This document shows positions 45,401 to 56,342 of a stretch of 64,000 bases of DNA, one piece after another. This DNA comes from Arbacia lixula (lineage: Eukaryota; Echinodermata; Echinoidea; Arbacioida; Arbaciidae): positions 19,020,291 to 19,084,290 of the forward strand of contig OZ022593.1 of NCBI GenBank assembly GCA_963669155.1, written 5' to 3'. The translations under genes were made by a program, and so were the position numbers. Within the stretch, counting starts at the first letter, position 1. Every line of letters begins with the position of its first letter. The notes beneath the pieces were generated by a model. The model did no database searches. It was not told the DNA's origin and saw only the letters and a list, made by a program, of their open reading frames with translations.

Positions 45401-48400
45401 GTCTTTTTGCTTGCAGCTATAAAATCTTTATAACTATAGGTGATCAAAACTACCATGCCAACAGCTGTATTGCAGAGAGCTGAAAGACGGGGTAGCTCAT
45501 TTGCAAAAGTCATGAAACTCAGCAGGAATCACCAGTATACCTTAACAATGTAGTGTAAGCAATCTCACAGTAATAGCTTTACACATCTTTGTTTAAGTTT
45601 GAACAGATGCTGTACACCATTAAAAGATAAACATAATTGTGTGTAACATTTCATGGCAAAATGATGACATGTAATATCCACATCCATACCGAAATCTTTT
45701 GTACAGGGTTCTTTTTCGGAAGGACATCGCTGATCAAGCTGTCACCCAAGAAGACATGGGAAGGCTTCATCGGAGCTCTCTTCTCTACTGTCATCTACAG
45801 CTTCTTTGTGAGTATCTATTTATTCAGCTGCCGTATCGATTGACTTTGGCGATCATGTTCCTCCACAACTTCCTGTTTCTAGCCTTTCCTATAAGATGTA
45901 CTCCTCGATCCACTACTTCTCTCTCTTCCAAGCCATTTCATCAAGCTATCCATCCAAAGTACTCTTCTTTCTCTACTCCTCATTTTCTCAATCTTTCCTG
46001 TCATTGACAAGTTCTTAAGTCCTTCTTCATGTATTCTCTTCCAAGCCATTTCATCAAGTTATCCATCCAAAGTACTCTTCTTTATCTACTCCTCTTTTTC
46101 TCAATCTTTCATGTCATTGACAAGTTCTTAAGTCCTTCTTCATGTATTCAAAGCCCTGTGAATCTCATCTTCCTAGTCCTCATGTTGAAAAGTTGTTTCT
46201 GATTGACTGTAGCTCTTTTCAGTACTTTTTTGTTGTTTACCCTCTCTGTCCATTTGATTGTCATAATTTGTGAGTATGCAGCCATCAATTAACATCCAAC
46301 TCACTTTATCCTTTAACGGGGATAGAATCATTAAGGATATGTCTATTCCTTTCTGTTTGTATTTTTAAACAAGTTTTTCACTATAACTTCTCCACACTTT
46401 GCCTTTTCTCATTTATCTCCTCTTCTTTTCTCTGTATAACTACTTTGTGACTAGTTCACAACTCTGAATCACCACCCATCCTATTCTTCCACTTCCATTT
46501 CATCCCATTTATTTTCGGTTTAAACACTGAAAACTAAAGCTAAAATAGTCTTGTGTAAGTGTTATAAAATACAAAAAAATCACCTCTCCTCTCTTTTTCA
46601 CTCTCCTTTTCCTTTTCTTCACCCCATAAGTGGGCCAATTATCCAAAAGAACACAACCACATGGTGTCAATGAAAGTTTTACTATTTTCTAAATTGTATT
46701 TTTTAGTACACATTCACCATGGAAACATTCAAAGAACATTCAAGTTATTATTTGTATTTGCATTTACATCGGTGCTTACATTCCACCTCTTTGTGTGGCA
46801 GGAAAACTGCTCCATGTGAATTGTGTGTATCAATGGTGAAACACTCCACAAGTGGCCCTTTAATGGTTATTGAATACAGACATGGATATGAATATAAATA
46901 GTCCAATGTTTGAGGACTTTTTTCAAAATTAATATGAGCACACTTCTTACATTCTTCTTCTTATTATTTTGTATGGCACTCTTAATGCCTGTGTGATACC
47001 GTTTGGAGGCTGAATTGCCTTCTGGGATGAACCACGAGGGGTCGGCATCTTTTACCTGTTTTCCATGAGAGGCTTTCTGTCCACTCCACCGGGTTTTTAC
47101 CCTCATCTTAATCAAGAAGTTAAGTGGGTTCTTTAACGTGCATATATAGTTTGGCTGCTGTATACACAGGACCTCCATTTAGCGTCCTATCCGAGGGACG
47201 GAGTGTTTTGCCACGAAGAGGGGGAGGCATGAAAAAACACAACGCTGGCTCTTTTGGAAAGGACTTGTGTGGGACTCAAACCCAGGGCCTTGCCATTGAG
47301 AGACAAATTCTCTACTCTCGAATTTTCCACAAAGTGACGCCAATCTTCATCTGAATGACCCCTTAACCCTACAGAGGCTGAGGGTTGAGAGGGTGTGCAA
47401 TATCCCCAAACTACATACTTTGTGCCAGCATTGACTCTAAACTCTTAAGACTTCTGTCTCCCATTACTGTGTAATGCTCATAATATCATACTGGTCGTGT
47501 CACATCTTTTATTTTCCATCCAAACCAAAACAAACTTGAATATAATTTGGCAGGATTTGTTTTCTTATCATAATGCAGACAGGTTTGATACCAGGTTTAT
47601 AAAAAATTAATCTATAGTTACTTATTAGTCCCAAAATGTCTGGTATTATAATGCTGTTTGAGCAATGAGTTCCCCTTATATCATTAAACATTATTTGATT
47701 TCATTATTGATTACACTATGCTTTTGTTTTCCTCTTGTAGTTTGCAAGACTTCTGGCGCAGTTTCAGTTCTTCACTTGCCCTGCTGAGGTGAGTAAACCA
47801 ACAAATAGAATGATAACAGAAACAAATGTTGGATGTATTGAAATACAGATGCATACAAAGGTCGATGGCTACATATCATTTTATTTACATATACTATCAA
47901 TTTATAAATATAGGTTAAATGATAAACAAGTGCATGGATAATGTACTTTCATATTTATAAATAGAGAAAAATGTATGTAAATGTGGGTTTGTTGCATAAC
48001 TTGTTGATTAAAAAGATTTGTACTTGTTTGTTTATAAAGAAAAGTACATCAAATTTATTGCATAATTGAATATTGATATATGGATTGCTTCATAGATATA
48101 CAACAAGGAAGTAACAGTAGAAGCAAAGCATATGTATGTTTTTTATATGTACATGTAGAGAGAGAGAGAGAACAATAAATAATGTTATAGAAAGATGGAT
48201 ACTTATTTATCAATCTTTCATCCTACTTATACATATATTTAGGAATGCTTAGTTGATAATAGATGAGTAAATGTTATGGATAGATACATGTAGATAGATA
48301 AGAAGACTGGTATATATTTTCAATGAACTCTAAAAATACATTTGTGAGGTAATATTTTCTATCAGGTGGGGCTGTTTGTGATATCTGTATTGTTCATCCC

Positions 48401-51400
48401 AACTGTGTAAATAACAGCACACGAATATATACACTTAATTGCTTGTGTTTGCAATCACATGTACAGTGTATGGTTTATTGCCATTTGGTCCAGTCCTAGT
48501 TGGTCCACTAACCATTTCATCTACAAGAAACCCCTTAAAAATACTGTTTTAGATTAAAATACTGGGTTAACGTATCAACAACTCTAATCTACACCATAAC
48601 CTCAACTGTTAACCCTAATCCAGACCTCCTACCCCAACCCTAACCCATACATATCAGCATGTGATGGTAGACGGAATGGTGAGTGGACTAACTGGGATTG
48701 GACCAAATGGCAAATCACCCAGTGTATTATCCACCAATTACAAATACAGCCACTCACAAAATTGTCTGTGGATTTCAATTAACTGTTGATCTGTGAATGT
48801 TTATTTATGTTTCTTTATGGATGTGAATTAATGAAATGAAATGAAGTAGGATATTTGTATGCATGATTGATAGGGTATACTATATCTATCTCTAGCCTAT
48901 TTCTCTCCACTGCTGAAGGAAGGGCTCCTCATCATTTTTCCATTTTGATCTATCTTGTGCTGTTCATTTCCATGTTATACTACCATATTCTCAAGGGTAT
49001 ACATTAGGGTACAAAAGTAGTTGAAATGTTTTTTTGGTTTTGCTTTGCCTGTTTCAGTATGACGAGGAGAGTATGGTGTTTAGCATGGAGTGTGAACCCA
49101 GCTCCACGTTTCATGTCAGGGAATACATCTTGCCAGGATTCATGCAGACCGTTCTCAGCATGGTGAGTATCACTGCTCAAGTCAAGTGTACGACAGCTTC
49201 TACTGCTATCCTATCATAGACAAAGGAGTGCAGTCTAGGATCAGTTCCATTACTCATTCTTTGTATTAGACAGAATACATCTTGTCATGTAGCGTAAGTT
49301 CAAGGCTGTGGAGACTGTTATTTCTGTTAAACTGTTGCAACCACAGCTAAAATTGGACACTTATCATGAACATTTTAACACCACTTAAAAGACGATGGCT
49401 GTACAACGCTTCACAACATGCAACACATGCACAAGTTGAATACCAGTATTCGTAACTCCGAAATCCCCGCTACACAGCTTTCATAAGCGAAAGCTAAAAT
49501 GTATTCATGTTTAGGAATATGCATGGTATATTATGAATTCCAGGTGGACATGACAAAATCGTGTATGCATCATACTGTTAACAGCAGCTGCCAGTCATGA
49601 ATATGGAGTGGCGGCTTCAAACCTTGCTCAAAGGGATGGATATCCATTTATTTTAACATCCTTGCTATGGCATTGTGGCATTGCTGGTTATGAACAAACC
49701 TCATTTGATTTAACTCCGTAGAGAGACAAACCTCATATTTCTGTAAAGTCGGTAAAGGGACAAACCTCACTTGATTTAACTCCGTAAAGAGACAAAACCT
49801 CATCTTCCTGTTAAGTCAGTAAAGGGACAAACCTCATTTGATCAGGAGGTGAGTATGATGAGGTCTAGGAGCGTACCCAGCGATGTGGGATGCCTGTGTC
49901 CCAGCCTCCTTCCTGCTTCCCCTTCAGTAGGCTAGGAAGAATCCTCTCCCACATCCTTCTTCAACCAGCAAACAGAACAGAGGAAGGAAGAAATGAGTCA
50001 TGCGATGTGTCAGTAACCTCATTCAGATACGTCACCTGTCCACGAAATAAGTGCAACACTTGTAGCAATTTTGCCAATGCATTCTGATAAATGTGGGTGT
50101 CACTCAAATAATGCGGCATTTGCGACCTCCTTTTTTTCACGCCAATTGCGTGCTCATTTACCAAAGTTGTACAGAGATTTCAGAAAGGTTATCCGAGCCG
50201 TGCCAGGCTCCAGAACACCTCGATTTGCGTCTTTACGCAGATTGACTGTCCGGAAGACGGACAGTCAATCTGCCCGAAACGTCAAGTCTACCTCTCTACT
50301 CATCAGCTCTTCACGCTTTCTGGTTTACAGTCCTTTTCAGGTATACACTCATTTCGAAAGAATACTCTACTTTCAAATCCATCCACATTTTTCTCATCTC
50401 AGTCCTCCCAGGACTTTACACATGGTGTACCGTAAACCTCTCTTGTGATTGATCATACCACCATGCAAACCTTTAAACATCATCTATACATTGCGTGTCT
50501 CTGCGATTCCTCTCTAGATTGGTCTGAATTGGGAGACGGTCAATCTAATGCCAGCTCAGCTGCATGGCCTTGTCATTGCCCTCTTCGCATCTGTCGTCGG
50601 ACCGTTTGGGGGCTTCTTCGCCAGCGGATTCAAGAGGGCTTTTAAGATTAAGGTGAGCCCTTATCCAACATATGAATAATCATTAATAATTTCTGATTGA
50701 TTCATCTGTCGAAGAACTAAATGTACCTCATTCGTGGTTAGGTGACTCAATTAATCAACAACAAAAAAGGAGCAAATGTTGCCAAATTGAATGAATAATT
50801 AATGATGCTGTTGATTGGCAGGTTGTTCAGAATGTTATCACCATTTGTATGTGCTTTGATGAAATTTGATAGTGAATACAGTAAACTCTCTGCTCACAGA
50901 AGACTAAATAAAAAGTTAAATTTGTTTGATTGACACTCGTTGAATTATTTTGTGTGTGTTTGATTGTTCCTTCCTGTATCAAGTTGGCTTGATGCAGTCG
51001 ACCATTTTCATTGTGTATGCATATTTTATGCACGTCTTTCAAACAATACATCACGATTAGAAACCCCAAAGTTTGTCTGAGGTTTGTCCCGAGTAGCAAC
51101 AACTAATAGATTCAAAATGCATTCCACCCATGGAATCTGAATGACAAAATATAGGTGAATACAGTAACACGTTATTGCACAGTTACGGGGAGAGTTGTGA
51201 ATACATTACAAAACTTGTAAGTCAGACTAAGATTGATAAGCAGATATGGACTACACAGAAAGATACTTCTTGCTGGCATTCCTCCTCATTTTCCCTTTTT
51301 TTTTTTTTTTTTTTTTTTTTACTTCCACCAGGACTTTGGTGATGTGTTCCCGGGCCACGGAGGCATCATGGATCGCTTTGATTGCCAGTTCCTCATGGCT

Positions 51401-53065
51401 TCATTCCTCTACGTCTACATTCACACTTTCCTCAAGTAAGTGGCAAATGCTGCCCTCTGCATGTGGTTTGACTTTAGGATATCTCTTTGTCTGTCTGAGT
51501 GTATGAAATCCTATTTGCTTTAGTTATCATATTCTGCTTTGCTTGCAATAGACCTTTTTATGTTTTATGTTTTATGTTATGTTTTCAGGTTGTCCGTCCG
51601 TCCGTCCGTCCGTCTGTACGTCCGTCCGTCCGTCCGTACGTCCGTCTGTACGTCCGTCCGTCCGTCCGTCCGTCCGTACGTCCGTCCCGAATCCATTTAG
51701 GCAATATCTTGAGAACCATTAACCAGATTTGCTTCAAACTTGGTACATGTGTGTATTGCATGAAACCAAAGAAGTGTGTAAAATAGGGGTCAATTCTGAT
51801 TGAGGTCAAAGGTCATAGGTCAATGAACTTTGTGAAAAATTGCCCCAAATTGACCTTTTTCACAATAAAGCCAAATCCAAGGATCCAATTCTCATGAAAC
51901 ATGGTACAAAGATGGATCGCTACTTGGGAATAGACTGGTGACATTTTTGATAAAATTCCTGAAAGTTCAGAGGTCAAAGGTCAATGAACTTTGCCAAAAT
52001 TAGCTAAAAACTACCCCAAGCTTTATATTTTTCACAATAAATCCAAATTCAAGGATGCAATTCTCATGAAACATGTTATAAAGATAGATCACTACTTGGG
52101 AATAGACTGGTGACATTTGTGAAAAAAAATCCTGAAAGTTTAGAGGTCAAAGGTCAATGAAGTTTGCCAAAATTGGCTAAAAACTGCCCCAAACTTCATA
52201 TTTTTCATCATAAAATCAAATCCAAAAATGCAATACTCATGATACGTGGTACTAAGATGGATCACTACTTGGGGGTAGACGGATGATATTTTTGGTGAAA
52301 ATTCTTTAAGGTCAGAGGTCAAAGGTCAATGAACTTTGCCAAAAATTGGCTAAAAATTGTGCCAAATTTAATATTTTTCACATTAAATGCAAAACTAGTG
52401 TTCAATTTGAACCAAACATGGTACAGAGATGTATCACTTCATGGAGGTAGACTGGTAAAAGTGTGGGTAAAATTTCTGAAAGGTCAAAGGTCAACTTTAC
52501 CCCCAAATTGGCTAATTTTAAACAAACTTGATACAAGGATGGCCTTAGACGGACTGATTAGATTGGAAGTCAAAGGTCAATGAACATTGCCAAACTTGGC
52601 CAAACATGGAAAAACAGAATATGATTTTTTCATTTTACATAGGAATTAAATGGTTCATTGCCCGCCAAACAGGTTCTGAGAATAAATCGAAATGGAGCTA
52701 GCAAAGAGGCGGAGGCATATTTATCGACTGCGCGGCAGTCGAATTGCTCTAGTTTGTTATGTATGCAAATTGTATTAGCATTGTTCAAACAATACATTAC
52801 TGATGGTAACCTCAAAGCCTGTCCAAGGTTTGTCTGAGTAGCAACAACTAATAGATTCAGAGTATGTTCCACCCATTGAAACTGAATTAAACAGTTGAAT
52901 GACATAACACATTACTAGGGAAAGCTGTGAATACATTACCAAAATGGCTTATTAGTCTGTATAAAGTTCAAGTATGGCTTGCGTAAAATGTGTGAGTCAA
53001 TATGAAATTATCAGAAGATCAATAGTGAATTATTCTCTCTCTTTGTCTCTGTCTCCATCTCTCCC

Positions 53066-53097
<32 letters not shown>

Positions 53098-53278
53098 GTC
53101 TCCCTCTCACTGTCTCTGTCTGTCTGTCTGTCTGTCTTTCTCTCTCTCTCTATCCCTCTCTTTCACTCTCTCTCTGCCTCCCACATACTATCACTGTATC
53201 TGGCCCTATCTCCTCCTCTCCTTCTCTAACCCTTCCCTCTCATCACTCTCTTTTCTACCCTCCCCCCTCCCTCCCTCA

Positions 53279-53339
<61 letters not shown>

Positions 53340-53481
53340 CCTCTCTTTCACTCTCTCTCTGCCTCCCACACGCTCTCACTGTATCTGGCCCTATCTCCTT
53401 TTCTCTCTCCTTCTCTAACCCTTCCCTCTTATCACTCTCTTTTCTACCCTCCCCCCTCCCTCCCTCCCTCCCTCCCACCTC

Positions 53482-53513
<32 letters not shown>

Positions 53514-53799
53514 CCTCTCCCTCTCCCTCTCTGCCTCCCATACAATCTCATTGTATCTGTCCTCATCTCCTCTCTCTCTTTCTCTAACCCTACCCTCTTA
53601 TCACTCTCTTTTCCTCTCTTTTACCCCCCCCCCCTCCCCACCCCCATCCCCCCAACCTCCATTCCCCCTACCCTCCTACAGAACTGCCAACCCCCAGAAG
53701 CTGGTGCAACAGGTCCTTCAGCTCTCTGATGAACACCAGCTCTTTGTCTTCACCCAGCTGGAGGAGCAACTCTCCAAAAGGGGCCTGCTCAGCGCTTGA
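39224..53799 (+). CDS. CDS2: Phosphatidate cytidylyltransferase (CDP-diacylglycerol synthase), twelve exons, 5' end missing
   Basis: This integral ER-membrane enzyme converts phosphatidic acid and CTP to CDP-diacylglycerol, the precursor of phosphatidylinositol and cardiolipin. Exons: 39224-39453, 40780-40876, 42327-42506, 43197-43257, 44252-44309, 45117-45255, 45707-45807, 47741-47788, 49058-49162, 50518-50652, 51332-51435, 53682-53799. The visible protein (458 residues with exon 5 frame allowed for) has a Ser/Pro/Lys-rich N-terminal region, then the conserved multi-spanning core. Family blocks seen include [50 protein letters not shown] and [19 protein letters not shown]. The PROSITE CDS signature is complete (residues 376-402, ending HGGIMDRFD with the catalytic Asp pair). 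It is the orthologue of vertebrate CDS1/CDS2. The first exon is not located, and one base is missing in exon 5. Confidence 0.95.
39476..39633. mobile_element. Foldback MITE family B, copy 1, just after CDS exon 1
   Basis: GGGCCCTGTTGCATAAAACT is mirrored by AGTTTTATGCAATAGGGCCC. It begins only 22 bp after the exon 1 donor, inside the intron. The same family is found at 58034, 58648, 61041 and 61247. Confidence 0.85.
40780..40876 (+). CDS. CDS2: CDS gene exon 2: first transmembrane segment
   Basis: Acceptor GTCCTGTAG and donor GGACTG|GTACGA, phase 2 in and 0 out. It encodes WQNWVIRG and a hydrophobic span ending IIYMGP, which is strongly conserved in the family. A (TCC)n repeat (about 40711-40754) sits just upstream in the polypyrimidine tract. 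Confidence 0.93.
42327..42506 (+). CDS. CDS2: CDS gene exon 3
   Basis: Sixty codons, phase 0-0, with acceptor TGATCTAG and donor GAACTA|GTAAGC. It contains [29 protein letters not shown] and YGQSVKDYF, all matching conserved family blocks. Confidence 0.95.
43197..43257 (+). CDS. CDS2: CDS gene exon 4
   Basis: A 61-nt exon with acceptor TTTTCAG and donor CATTG|GTAAGA, phase 0 in and 1 out. It encodes [20 protein letters not shown]. The donor and the first intronic bases are repeated in a 63-bp tandem array. Confidence 0.92.
43253..43491 (+). repeat. 63-bp tandem repeat spanning a splice donor
   Basis: CATTGGTAAGAAG recurs at 43253, 43316, 43379 and 43442, an exact 63-bp period with few mismatches; the last unit is partial. 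The first copy contains the exon 4 donor, so the array starts inside the exon and supplies four identical donors. If a downstream donor were used, the retained sequence would meet an in-frame TGA after five codons. Confidence 0.95.
44252..44309 (+). CDS. CDS2: CDS gene exon 5, with a one-base deletion
   Basis: Acceptor ATTGGCAG and donor CTCTG|GTAAGC. It starts in phase 1 and encodes [13 protein letters not shown] as expected, but as read ends in phase 2 whereas exon 6 needs phase 0. After the TAC at 44290-44292 the sequence follows the family pattern (L-Q-F-x-L before FGWTH) only in the +1 frame, so one base is missing at about 44293-44297. A 30-base G-rich run begins 25 bases after the exon. 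Confidence 0.85.
44334..44363. repeat. Long poly-G run in intron 5
   Basis: Twenty G bases, one A, then eight G bases. It could form G-quadruplexes and is hard to sequence, which bears on the reliability of the adjacent exon 5 sequence. Confidence 0.9.
45117..45255 (+). CDS. CDS2: CDS gene exon 6
   Basis: Acceptor CTTACAG and donor TTTG|GTGAGT, phase 0 in and 1 out. It contains [24 protein letters not shown] and [10 protein letters not shown], among the most conserved blocks of the enzyme. Confidence 0.95.
45707..45807 (+). CDS. CDS2: CDS gene exon 7
   Basis: Acceptor TTGTACAG and donor TTCTTT|GTGAGT, phase 1 in and 0 out. It encodes [21 protein letters not shown], continuing the catalytic core, then a hydrophobic segment. 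Confidence 0.95.
45922..46147 (+). repeat. 113-bp direct tandem duplication in intron 7
   Basis: TCTCTTCCAAGCCATTTCAT to AGTCCTTCTTCATGTATTC occurs twice in a row with about five differences. It is purely intronic. Confidence 0.85.
47741..47788 (+). CDS. CDS2: CDS gene exon 8
   Basis: A sixteen-codon exon, phase 0-0, with acceptor CTCTTGTAG and donor GCTGAG|GTGAGT. It encodes [16 protein letters not shown]. The CPxE motif matches the family's CPVEY loop. Confidence 0.9.
48466..48726. mobile_element. Foldback element with telomere-like interior in intron 8
   Basis: GCCATTTGGTCCAGTCC and TTGGTCCACT at the left face AGTGGACTAACTGGGATTGG and GGACCAAATGGC at the right. The interior holds CCCCAACCCTAACCC. 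There is no coding capacity. Confidence 0.75.
49058..49162 (+). CDS. CDS2: CDS gene exon 9
   Basis: Thirty-five codons, phase 0-0, with acceptor TGTTTCAG and donor AGCATG|GTGAGT. It encodes the acidic lumenal or loop region [16 protein letters not shown] and the REYILPG motif, corresponding to the CEPSDLF and EYNIPG region of vertebrate CDS2. Confidence 0.93.
49700..49843 (+). repeat. 66-bp tandem repeat in intron 9
   Basis: CTCATTTGATTTAACTCCGT...GGGACAAAC recurs at 49700 and 49766, with a partial third unit at 49833. Confidence 0.85.
50238..50272. repeat. Perfect 14-bp hairpin
   Basis: CAGATTGACTGTCC, a seven-base loop (GGAAGAC) and GGACAGTCAATCTG. It lies in intron 9 of the CDS gene, downstream of a short frame with a CPRNKCNTC motif (50037-50063). 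Both may belong to a decayed retroelement. Confidence 0.8.
50518..50652 (+). CDS. CDS2: CDS gene exon 10
   Basis: Forty-five codons, phase 0-0, with acceptor CCTCTCTAG and donor ATTAAG|GTGAGC. It ends with [18 protein letters not shown], the first half of the CDS family signature. Confidence 0.96.
51332..51435 (+). CDS. CDS2: CDS gene exon 11: catalytic signature
   Basis: Acceptor TCCACCAG after a 26-base T-run, and donor CTCAA|GTAAGT, phase 0 in and 2 out. [17 protein letters not shown] completes the family signature. The two aspartates in DRFD are the expected metal and CTP ligands. Confidence 0.96.
51590..52753 (+). mobile_element. (CCGT)n-headed tandem-repeat element family I, forward copy
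   Basis: A (CCGT)n tract is followed by ATATCTTGAGAACC, then five or more units of about 170 bp, each with AGGTCAAAGGTCA (at 51803, 51971, 52144, 52316 and 52481). It closes with GAGGCGGAGGCA, a hairpin around GACTGCGCGGCAGTCG and TTGCTCTAG. It matches the reverse copy at 27317-28330. It lies in the last intron of the CDS gene, directly followed by a family E copy (52755-52950). Confidence 0.8.
53030..53681 (+). repeat. 650-bp pyrimidine-rich tract with an embedded minisatellite before the last CDS exon
   Basis: (CT)n and C-runs extend almost without purines up to the terminal acceptor. Within it a unit of about 100-185 bp containing CTCTGCCTCCCAC, CACTGTATCTGGCCCTATCT, TCTCTAACCCTTCCCTC and ATCACTCTCTTTTCTACCC occurs three times. 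The same unit appears in reverse complement at 62320-62790. Confidence 0.9.
53682..53799 (+). CDS. CDS2: CDS gene last exon
   Basis: Acceptor CCTACAG, phase 2 in. It encodes [30 protein letters not shown] and ends RGLLSA with TGA at 53797-53799, matching the family C-terminus (NPxKLxQQxLxL). Confidence 0.93.
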
Positions 53800-54823
53800 A
53801 TCCGATTGGTCCACCCATCAATTAACAGAGAGAAGCACAAATGTGAGATGATTGCCCGATCATCATCTGTAGGTGCAGCTGATCACTGCAACGCCAGAGC
53901 GTTAATGTTGCAGGTGAGCGATCGACCAATCATCTAGTCTTGGAATTCATTCGGAAGAACCCCAACACAACACTGCAAAACCGTATGTACTAGAAATAGA
54001 CTAGACGCTGCTCAGCAAGTTTGTACGCTTGTTTCAAGTCAGGAGTACTATTACGAGAGTCACTGGATTCACAGGGAAAATGCCAGAATTCTGGCCTGGT
54101 ACATATCATATGTGTGGCTTTTTGTGTGGATTGTAACTAGAAACTGGCACTTAAGCATGGTATCAGAGTGCAATACTTGGAACATTTTAAAGACGTATGC
54201 TATAGGGTTTATACTCAGTTGCAAAGTGGTCAAAGTAGGGTAGAGATTAGGAGCAAAGATAAGGGGTTCAGTTTGTATTTTGTGAGCTGCCCAAGGCTAG
54301 GGCCAGGGCAAGAGCCAGGGCTTGCATGTTGCTACGGGTCTGAGACATAGACTATTACCTTGAAGCAGCAATGTTAACATGTGATGAATAATCAGTTTTA
54401 TGTGCTCCCTCCCCCCCCCCCCCCTCCCAACCCACACACACAGACACACAGACACACACTCATACACATGCACATGCACACACCCAAACATAAACAGTAT
54501 ATTAGCTTGTCAAACCCTATGTTTTGGTGGGAGAGCTGTAGCACAAAGATATTTTTTCATAAGGTGTATACCCAAAATATATTCTTCTACACCTGGAATC
54601 CTTATCTTCATATAAATGATTATAAATGGTGTGCCCTTAACCAGATTATATCAAGTGTTAAAGGGGAAATGTTCACATTTGTCAGTGTTTGGTTAATTTG
54701 TAATATTGCAGTTTCACTCCACATTTTTTTTTTTCAAGAAAAAGGACAGACCTTCTCTCTAAGGGGTGATAGTCTGAATCTTCAGACACAGGTATACCCG
54801 GTTCCCATAGTAAATGGGTTCAT

Positions 54824-54925
54824 GTTTTAATTGATTAGTTTTTCATCAGCCGAACTTGAAACTGGTCTCTTCAGGTTTTAATTGATTAGTTTTTCATCAG
54901 CCGAACTTGAAACTGGTCTCTTCAG
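54824..54925 (+). repeat. 51-bp tandem duplication
   Basis: GTTTTAATTGATTAG to CTGGTCTCTTCAG occurs twice back to back with no difference that I can see. It is probably recent. Confidence 0.92.
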
Positions 54926-55222
54926 GTCGGATGGACTGTATGCTTAGACTCCAATGCATCTTTGTAACACACAAGAAGAATTTCTTATGTCTTGGAAGAC
55001 ATATCTAGAGGAAGATGTGTTTGAACTGCTCTAAAGCAGCTTTTCACAAAGTTAACGCATTTTTCAAATCTATGTATATGTACATGTATGATATGTATTT
55101 AAAAATGCTATGTTATCTGTGTATTTTTCTAGAACACAAAACTTACAGGTGATTTACCGTACCGACAGAAGTGGAAAGAAATTATTGTGTGCAGATTAAG
55201 CAATAGGAAATGCATAGTTTCA

Positions 55223-55228
55223 AATAAA
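55223..55228 (+). terminator. CDS2: Candidate polyadenylation signal for the CDS gene
   Basis: AATAAA is followed by a T-rich stretch (TGTTTATTTATTTT). It would give a 3' UTR of about 1.4 kb. It is one of several AATAAA words downstream, so support is weak. Confidence 0.3.
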
Positions 55229-56342
55229 TGTTTATTTATTTTACTCTATGAAAAAAAAAATGTGAGTGTCTGTGAATGAATGAAAGTTATTCAGAATATA
55301 TGTTTTCATTGTGACTTTGTTCGTATATCCAGTTTTTAATATTGTTTATTAGGCTTTACAATACAATAATGTGAATGTGATGCTGGCATCATTTTAACAG
55401 AACCAAAGCAAGTAGGGTGTACTTGTGATGTGCTTTTTAGAATGTATTAGAAAAGAAAAAATAGCCTGGGAGTGCTGTGTAAGAACCTTACATTCTGCCC
55501 CATCATCCCTATGTCCCCATTTCTAATCAAAAGACACAGAAATTGAGGAGCTTTGATATGACTCTATTCTGACTGGGTTTTGGGGAGCAAGTTTAGATGG
55601 GAGGGTGTCAAAATGCCTATGAAACACAACAGTATTATAGAGCAATTTATGAAAAGCAGTATTTTGTGGTTGCACGTGAAAAACTCGAATATTTTTCATC
55701 TGATTTTGCCTTGACATGCGACTTCATAATGTTGCATTATCTCGGAACCGAGTGTCTAATTTTTTCCTACTCCATCTCAAAAGTTGTGAGAAACTTCAAA
55801 GGGAAAAGTCATGAAAGAGCATGTCGTGATTTGCCACAATTGTAAGATTTCGATTGTGTACAAGGGGGGGGGGGTTCAATTTACATGCAACAACCTAATG
55901 ACATGCACCAATGTTTATTCACATACCTGAACCTCTCAGACTAACATGCTTACCAGAATAACATTTTCATACACGATAATTGATATTTCCATTAAGTTTT
56001 TGTTTGTGGGGTTCATATTAATTTAGGGTTTGGGGAGAAAAGTTACCCGTTTCTTCATAAGTCTGCCCAATTGTAATTGCAGATTTAGTGCGGTTCTGTA
56101 CAATGCCTGCATGCACACATTGAGGTTCATTGTGCTAGATATTATTACATATCATATATAGATTTATGTTTGTGATATTATATTTTATTCAGTGATCTAA
56201 CAAATTATTGACCATTCATTGATCAAAGTGATATCATTGACAGTTACTTTTGACGTGCTATTGCCATATTTCTGTGCCAGTGCCAGTGATACCTACCAGA
56301 CCAATGAAGCAGCTGTATGTCTGGCATAGAGTGAGTTTACAA

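Larger units (their letters stand above)
53800..56340 (+). other. 3' flank and probable 3' UTR of the CDS gene
   Basis: No further coding sequence is seen. It holds a 51-bp tandem duplication (54824-54925), a C-run near 54410, a possible polyadenylation signal AATAAA at 55223-55228 and a repeat shared with 44850-45055 (about 55540-55840). The true transcript end is unknown, and AATAAA also occurs further on, for example at 60192-60197. Confidence 0.5.

Noticed and set aside
47262-47340. Possible tRNA gene near 47.3 kb on the minus strand
   Set aside because: Only a B-box-like word is clear. I could not fold a cloverleaf or find a proper A box at the right distance.
52974-53729. 251-codon Ser/Leu-rich open frame before and over the last CDS exon
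   Set aside because: It translates the polypyrimidine tract and reads the terminal exon in the wrong frame. The true frame of the exon is fixed by the CDS family C-terminus.
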